DNA of 8,142 nucleotides from a bacterium (lineage in GTDB: Bacteria; Verrucomicrobiota; Kiritimatiellia; UBA8416; CAMZLY01), in assembly GCA_030632465.1 (NCBI GenBank), contig DAOVUR010000078.1:1-8142 (forward strand), in the 5' to 3' direction. The notes under the pieces are model-generated. The model worked only from the letters and a program-made list of their open reading frames with translations, did not search any database and was not told where the DNA came from. The translations under genes were made by a program, and so were the position numbers. Positions 5,389-8,142 of the stretch are shown piece after piece (the first letter of the stretch is position 1; the number at the start of each line of letters is the position of its first letter).

Positions 5389-6537
5389 ATGAATGTTCCT
5401 TTATTGGATTTAAAGGCGCAGTATGCGCCGATTAGGGATGAAGTACGTAAGGTTATGGATGAGGTGTGCGATGCACAATATTTCATTTTGGGGCCTAAGG
5501 TGGAGCAGTTTGAAAAGAATGTTGCAGAATATTGCGGTGTTAAACATGCTGTTGGTGCTTCTTCTGGTACGGATGCGCTATTGATGGCGATGATGGCGCT
5601 TGATATTGGTGCTGGTGATGCAGTTATCACGAGTACATATACATTTTTTGCTACTGCTGGCTCGATTGCTAGATTAGGTGCCACACCGATATTTGTTGAT
5701 ATTGACCCTGTAAGTTTTAACATTGATCCTGAGCAGGTGCGTGCCGTTCTTGCTAATCCGCCAGAGAATGTAAAGGGTATGAATATCAAGGCAATAGTGC
5801 CGGTTCATCTTTATGGGCAGATGGCAGATATGGATTCTCTGTTGGAAATAGCATCTGAGTTTGGTGTTAGTGTTATTGAAGATGCAGCGCAGGCGATTGG
5901 CGCTGAGTATCCTTCCAAAGATGGAGTACGGCGTGCTGGGGCAATGGGTGATATGGGATGTTTTAGCTTTTTCCCGTCAAAAAATCTTGGTGGTTTTGGT
6001 GATGGCGGTATGGTTGTGACTAATGATGATGCATTGGCAGATAAGTTGCGTAAGTTGCGGAATCATGGAATGGCACCAAAATATTATCATCAATTTGTGG
6101 GCGGTAACTTTAGACTGGATGCTTTGCAGGCGGTTGTGCTGGATGTGAAGTTGAAATATCTGGATGAATGGCATGCGGCTCGCCGTGATAATGCGGCAGT
6201 TTACAATAAAGCATTTGCCGGATCATCTGTAGAGACGCCAGCGACTATTTATGCCGATACAGCCGCTGTCAATTATCATATTTATAACCAGTATATTATT
6301 CGTGTGGAAGATCGTGATGCGGTACGAGATCGTTTGTTGGCAAATGATATTGGCTGCGATATCTACTATCCTGTCCCTATGCATCTTCAGGAATGTTTTA
6401 GTGACTTAGGGTATAAGTTGGGAGATTTCCCGATTAGCGAGCAGGCTGCGAACGAGACATTGGCTCTACCTATCTATCCGGAATTGACGGATGATATGCA
6501 GGAATATGTGGCGGGAGTAGTTAAAGCTGAACGGTGA
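5389..6537 (+). CDS. DegT/DnrJ/EryC1/StrS-family PLP-dependent sugar aminotransferase
   Basis: This is a 382-residue, full-length member of the nucleotide-sugar aminotransferase family, which transfers an amino group, usually from glutamate, to a keto sugar nucleotide. Key sites: SSGTDAL (58-64) for the PLP phosphate, EDAAQAIGA (164-172) with Asp165 contacting the pyridine nitrogen, and SFFPSKNLGGFGDGG (193-207) with Lys198 as the Schiff-base lysine. The C-terminal part has DIYYPVPMHLQECF and LALPIYPEL, typical of enzymes close to WbpE/WlbC that make 3-amino sugars for O-antigen or other glycans. The exact sugar is not determined. AAGGAG at 5374-5379 gives a well-placed RBS. It starts 47 bp after queC and is probably cotranscribed, although the pathways are unrelated; a sugar product for surface polysaccharide is more likely than a link to queuosine. 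Confidence 0.93.
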   Translation: MNVPLLDLKAQYAPIRDEVRKVMDEVCDAQYFILGPKVEQFEKNVAEYCGVKHAVGASSGTDALLMAMMALDIGAGDAVITSTYTFFATAGSIARLGATPIFVDIDPVSFNIDPEQVRAVLANPPENVKGMNIKAIVPVHLYGQMADMDSLLEIASEFGVSVIEDAAQAIGAEYPSKDGVRRAGAMGDMGCFSFFPSKNLGGFGDGGMVVTNDDALADKLRKLRNHGMAPKYYHQFVGGNFRLDALQAVVLDVKLKYLDEWHAARRDNAAVYNKAFAGSSVETPATIYADTAAVNYHIYNQYIIRVEDRDAVRDRLLANDIGCDIYYPVPMHLQECFSDLGYKLGDFPISEQAANETLALPIYPELTDDMQEYVAGVVKAER

Positions 6538-6545
6538 GCATTCGG

Positions 6546-6557
6546 CGGTGCGCTATG
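6546..6557 (+). repeat. Dispersed 12-bp repeat CGGTGCGCTATG, copy 2
   Basis: Identical to 6716-6727, and identical over 11 bp to 2599-2609. It begins 9 bp after the aminotransferase stop codon. Confidence 0.7.
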
Positions 6558-6620
6558 TGAAAATGTAGCAACGAATGAGGAACCCAGCGAATAAAAAACT
6601 TTTCTCTATGAAAAGGTGAT

Positions 6621-6649
6621 TTGACAAAATGATTTTGGGACAGAATAAT
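6621..6649 (+). promoter_or_regulatory. Sigma70-type promoter for the lipoprotein gene
   Basis: A perfect -35 box TTGACA (6621-6626), a 17-bp spacer and AATAAT (6644-6649, one mismatch to TATAAT) form the best promoter-like sequence I found in the window. It points to the lipoprotein gene, about 100 bp downstream, and would leave a leader of roughly 90 nt. This suggests the lipoprotein is transcribed separately from the aminotransferase operon. Confidence 0.65.
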
Positions 6650-6675
6650 TTTTACTCGGCGGTGGCTGTGCTACA

Positions 6676-6710
6676 AGCTGATATCTAGTATCTGATAACT
6701 AATGACTATT
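6676..6710. repeat. Degenerate heptad tract, ATCTGAT-like
   Basis: Five 7-bp units in register are AGCTGAT, ATCTAGT, ATCTGAT, AACTAAT and GACTATT. Each resembles a core A-x-CT-x-A-T with decay toward the right. It lies in the leader between the promoter and the lipoprotein start. It is much less clean than the arrays at 3873-3965. Confidence 0.5.
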
Positions 6711-6715
6711 TTAAA

Positions 6716-6727
6716 CGGTGCGCTATG
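6716..6727 (+). repeat. Dispersed 12-bp repeat CGGTGCGCTATG, copy 3
   Basis: The same 12-mer as 6546-6557. With the preceding bases it reads AACGGTGCGCTATG; the first window copy also has AA before it (2597-2609). It sits 5 bp before the RBS of the lipoprotein gene. Confidence 0.7.
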
Positions 6728-6732
6728 AAGAG

Positions 6733-6738
6733 AAGGAG
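6733..6738 (+). promoter_or_regulatory. Ribosome binding site deciding the lipoprotein start
   Basis: AAGGAG lies 8 nt before the ATG at 6747. An in-frame GTG at 6738 overlaps this site and cannot use it, so 6747 is preferred. Confidence 0.75.
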
Positions 6739-6746
6739 TGGGGGGA

Positions 6747-7562
6747 ATGAATAGAAAAGCATTTTTTTTGCTGATGATGGTGGTCTTGTCGTGTGGATGT
6801 TTTTCGAAGAAGATGGATCGGGATAGTCGTGCTGGACTGCATAAGCAGTTTGTGGGATATGGTGATGTTAATCATTGGTATGAAGGAAATATCGCTAAGA
6901 AGCTAGATCTATTGGTTAAGTATGATGTGGGGTGCTATTCAATTGAATTTTTTGGCTGGGGTGAGTCTGATAAATATGCGGTTCCAGATGAGTTAGAGAA
7001 GAAGTGGCAGGAGCTTGTGCAGGCTGCACGTGCTAGAAGAGTTACTGTCATGGTCAGCATTGTGAATGACAATAAAGGTCTTGGTAAGTATGGGGATAAC
7101 AAGAAGAGTCTTGCTGAGTATCGATCGCAATTGGAGCGTGCGGCAGAGATTATTGCCGCTACGGGGCCTGAGCGTATTCTTGTGCAACCTGTAGGGGAGA
7201 CTAGAACGGAAACTGGCCGTTGGTTTGATGGATATTGCGTTGATAAACTTGGGCCGCTTGGTTTTGAGCTTATCTACAATGGCGGTAGCCGTCCTAAAAA
7301 TGCGCCTCGTGGCTTTCATGCATTTGCTTATCATCCTGCAACAACATCTTCGACTATAGCTTCGGGGGCAATAGTGGTTACAGATCATAGTAGACTGCTT
7401 AGTGAACTGCAGAAAGGTGGTCTTTATGGCTATGCAAAGCCTGAGCGTTTAGAACTGTATGCAAAGAAATGCATCTCTGGCGGACATAGTTTTATCTATT
7501 ACGGATTTGCACATAAGCATGTAGATGTGGATGCTTTGAAGGCGCTTGCAAAAGTGCTGTGA
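6747..7562 (+). CDS. Putative lipoprotein with predicted alpha/beta-barrel domain, function unknown
   Basis: The product is 271 residues from the ATG at 6747. The N-terminus MNRKAFFLLMMVVLSCGC has a positive start, a hydrophobic core and a lipobox-like VLSC, so Cys16 is the likely lipidated residue (Cys18 is an alternative). The mature part alternates strands and helices: YSIEFFGW (64-71), VTVMVSIVND (99-108), ILVQPVGE (144-151), FELIYNGG, GFHAFAYHP, AIVVTDHS, GLYGYA and SFIYYGFAH. About eight such strands suggest a TIM-barrel fold like many glycosidases. Acidic residues at strand ends (Glu67, Glu151) could be catalytic, but this is inference. It should sit on a membrane facing the periplasm or the outside. 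I do not recognise a named family. A good promoter lies about 100 bp upstream, and the next gene on this strand starts 138 bp after the stop. Confidence 0.8.
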   Translation: MNRKAFFLLMMVVLSCGCFSKKMDRDSRAGLHKQFVGYGDVNHWYEGNIAKKLDLLVKYDVGCYSIEFFGWGESDKYAVPDELEKKWQELVQAARARRVTVMVSIVNDNKGLGKYGDNKKSLAEYRSQLERAAEIIAATGPERILVQPVGETRTETGRWFDGYCVDKLGPLGFELIYNGGSRPKNAPRGFHAFAYHPATTSSTIASGAIVVTDHSRLLSELQKGGLYGYAKPERLELYAKKCISGGHSFIYYGFAHKHVDVDALKALAKVL

Positions 7563-7700
7563 TAAAAAAGGTCCACGGTGAGTTGAGAATAAAAGCGTTA
7601 TGCGGAATAGTTTTTAGGTTGATTTTGTGTGGTGGATAGTTTTAAGTGTGTGATGATTATTTTCCGAATTGTGTGGTTTGTTTAAGGGAGGAGTTGTGTA

Positions 7701-8142
7701 ATGCTTTCGACAGTGTTTTCTGGGGCTGTGTATGGTGTGGATTCTTTTGCTGTTGAGATCGAGGTTGATGCTGGACATGGTGATCCGCAGGTGATTATTG
7801 TTGGTTTGCCGGATGCCGCGGTTAAAGAAAGCAAGGATCGCGTTCGTACTGCAATTGTGAATTCTGGATTCAAGCCGCATCCTGGTCGGCTGACAATTAA
7901 TTTGGCTCCCGCTGATATCAAGAAGGAAGGGCCGGTCTTTGATCTACCAATTGCGATTGGGATGTTAGCTGCACAGAAGGAGTTTGGTGGAGAGCGTTTG
8001 GATCAGTTTGTGATGGTTGGTGAGCTTGCGTTAAGCGGAGAGATCCGCAGAGTGAAGGGAGTATTGCCGATTGCATTACAAGCACGTAAAGATGGCAGGC
8101 GTGGTATTATTGTTCCCTGTGATAATGCAGAGGAAGCTGGTG
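7701..8142 (+). CDS. YifB/ComM-family Mg-chelatase-like ATPase, N-terminal part; 3' end outside window
   Basis: The frame runs from the ATG at 7701 off the end of the window, giving 147 complete codons of a protein that is usually about 500 residues. It begins MLSTVFSGAVYGVDSFAVEIEVD, the usual N-terminus of the family. IVGLPDAAVKESKDRVRTAI (about 33-52), INLAPADIKKEG, FDLPIAIGMLAA and MVGELALSGEIRRVKGVLPI are all hallmark blocks of the N-terminal ChlI-like domain. The AAA+ ATPase domain and C-terminal region lie beyond the window. In Haemophilus and Vibrio, ComM is a hexameric helicase that promotes branch migration during natural transformation; in many bacteria the role is less clear, so presence alone does not prove competence. 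A strong ribosome site GGGAGGAG (7686-7693) fixes the start. Confidence 0.95.
   Translation, partial: MLSTVFSGAVYGVDSFAVEIEVDAGHGDPQVIIVGLPDAAVKESKDRVRTAIVNSGFKPHPGRLTINLAPADIKKEGPVFDLPIAIGMLAAQKEFGGERLDQFVMVGELALSGEIRRVKGVLPIALQARKDGRRGIIVPCDNAEEAG

Noticed and set aside
5334..5789. 151-codon minus-strand frame opposite the aminotransferase
   Set aside because: Low-complexity Ser/Ala/Thr-rich translation lying antisense to a well-conserved gene; no RBS or family features.
6993..7388. 131-codon minus-strand frame opposite the lipoprotein gene
   Set aside because: Translation rich in Arg, Ser, Cys and Thr without domain signs; shadow of the plus-strand coding frame.
7563..7700. Promoter or terminator between the lipoprotein and YifB/ComM genes
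   Set aside because: A short A-run follows the stop and the region is T/G-rich, but no stem-loop and no well-spaced -35/-10 pair could be supported.
7614..7921. Minus-strand frames opposite the YifB/ComM start
   Set aside because: They overlap a clearly conserved coding region and have no recognisable protein features.

Overview
The window looks like ordinary chromosomal DNA of a Gram-negative-type bacterium. It is moderately AT-rich, carries a lipoprotein with a lipobox signal peptide and starts most genes behind recognisable AGGAG-type ribosome sites. The intergenic gaps are unusually rich in 7-bp tandem repeats and palindromes. That style is known from cyanobacteria (STRR heptamers) and is also plausible for PVC-group or candidate-phylum bacteria. 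I cannot fix the phylum from the sequence. No CRISPR array, transposase, tRNA or rRNA was seen.

Layout: (1) bases 1-1496, + strand: the C-terminal part of a GT4-type glycosyltransferase, then a PHP/amidohydrolase-like gene with its own good RBS, probably one operon. (2) 1497-1681: a gap between convergent genes holding a striking 64-bp hairpin with 24-nt arms. (3) 1682-2521, - strand: a CvfB/YitL-type S1-domain RNA-binding protein. (4) 2522-2872: a gene-free, palindrome-packed spacer with two hairpins and a 128-bp element bounded by perfect 18-bp inverted repeats that folds like a cloverleaf. (5) 2873-3864, - strand: a 57-residue Cys-rich protein and a six-TM voltage-gated-type K+ channel with a C-terminal zinc ribbon, fused by a 4-bp ATGA stop/start overlap. 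(6) 3865-4006: a divergent spacer full of heptamer repeats. (7) 4007-6537, + strand: queE, queC (preQ0 synthesis) and a DegT/DnrJ/EryC1/StrS sugar aminotransferase, likely cotranscribed. (8) 6538-6746: a spacer with a near-consensus sigma70-type promoter and two copies of a 12-bp repeat. (9) 6747-7562: a lipoprotein with a predicted alpha/beta barrel, function unknown. (10) 7701 to the end: the N-terminal part of a YifB/ComM-type ATPase.

Two themes link the parts. Surface-sugar functions occur at both ends of the first 6.5 kb (glycosyltransferase with PHP-like protein, and the sugar aminotransferase), although not in one operon. QueE and QueC catalyse consecutive steps to 7-cyano-7-deazaguanine for queuosine or another deazaguanine product. 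The least expected arrangement is the translationally coupled Cys-rich microprotein and K+ channel. The least explained DNA is the family of heptads and palindromes that fills almost every spacer.
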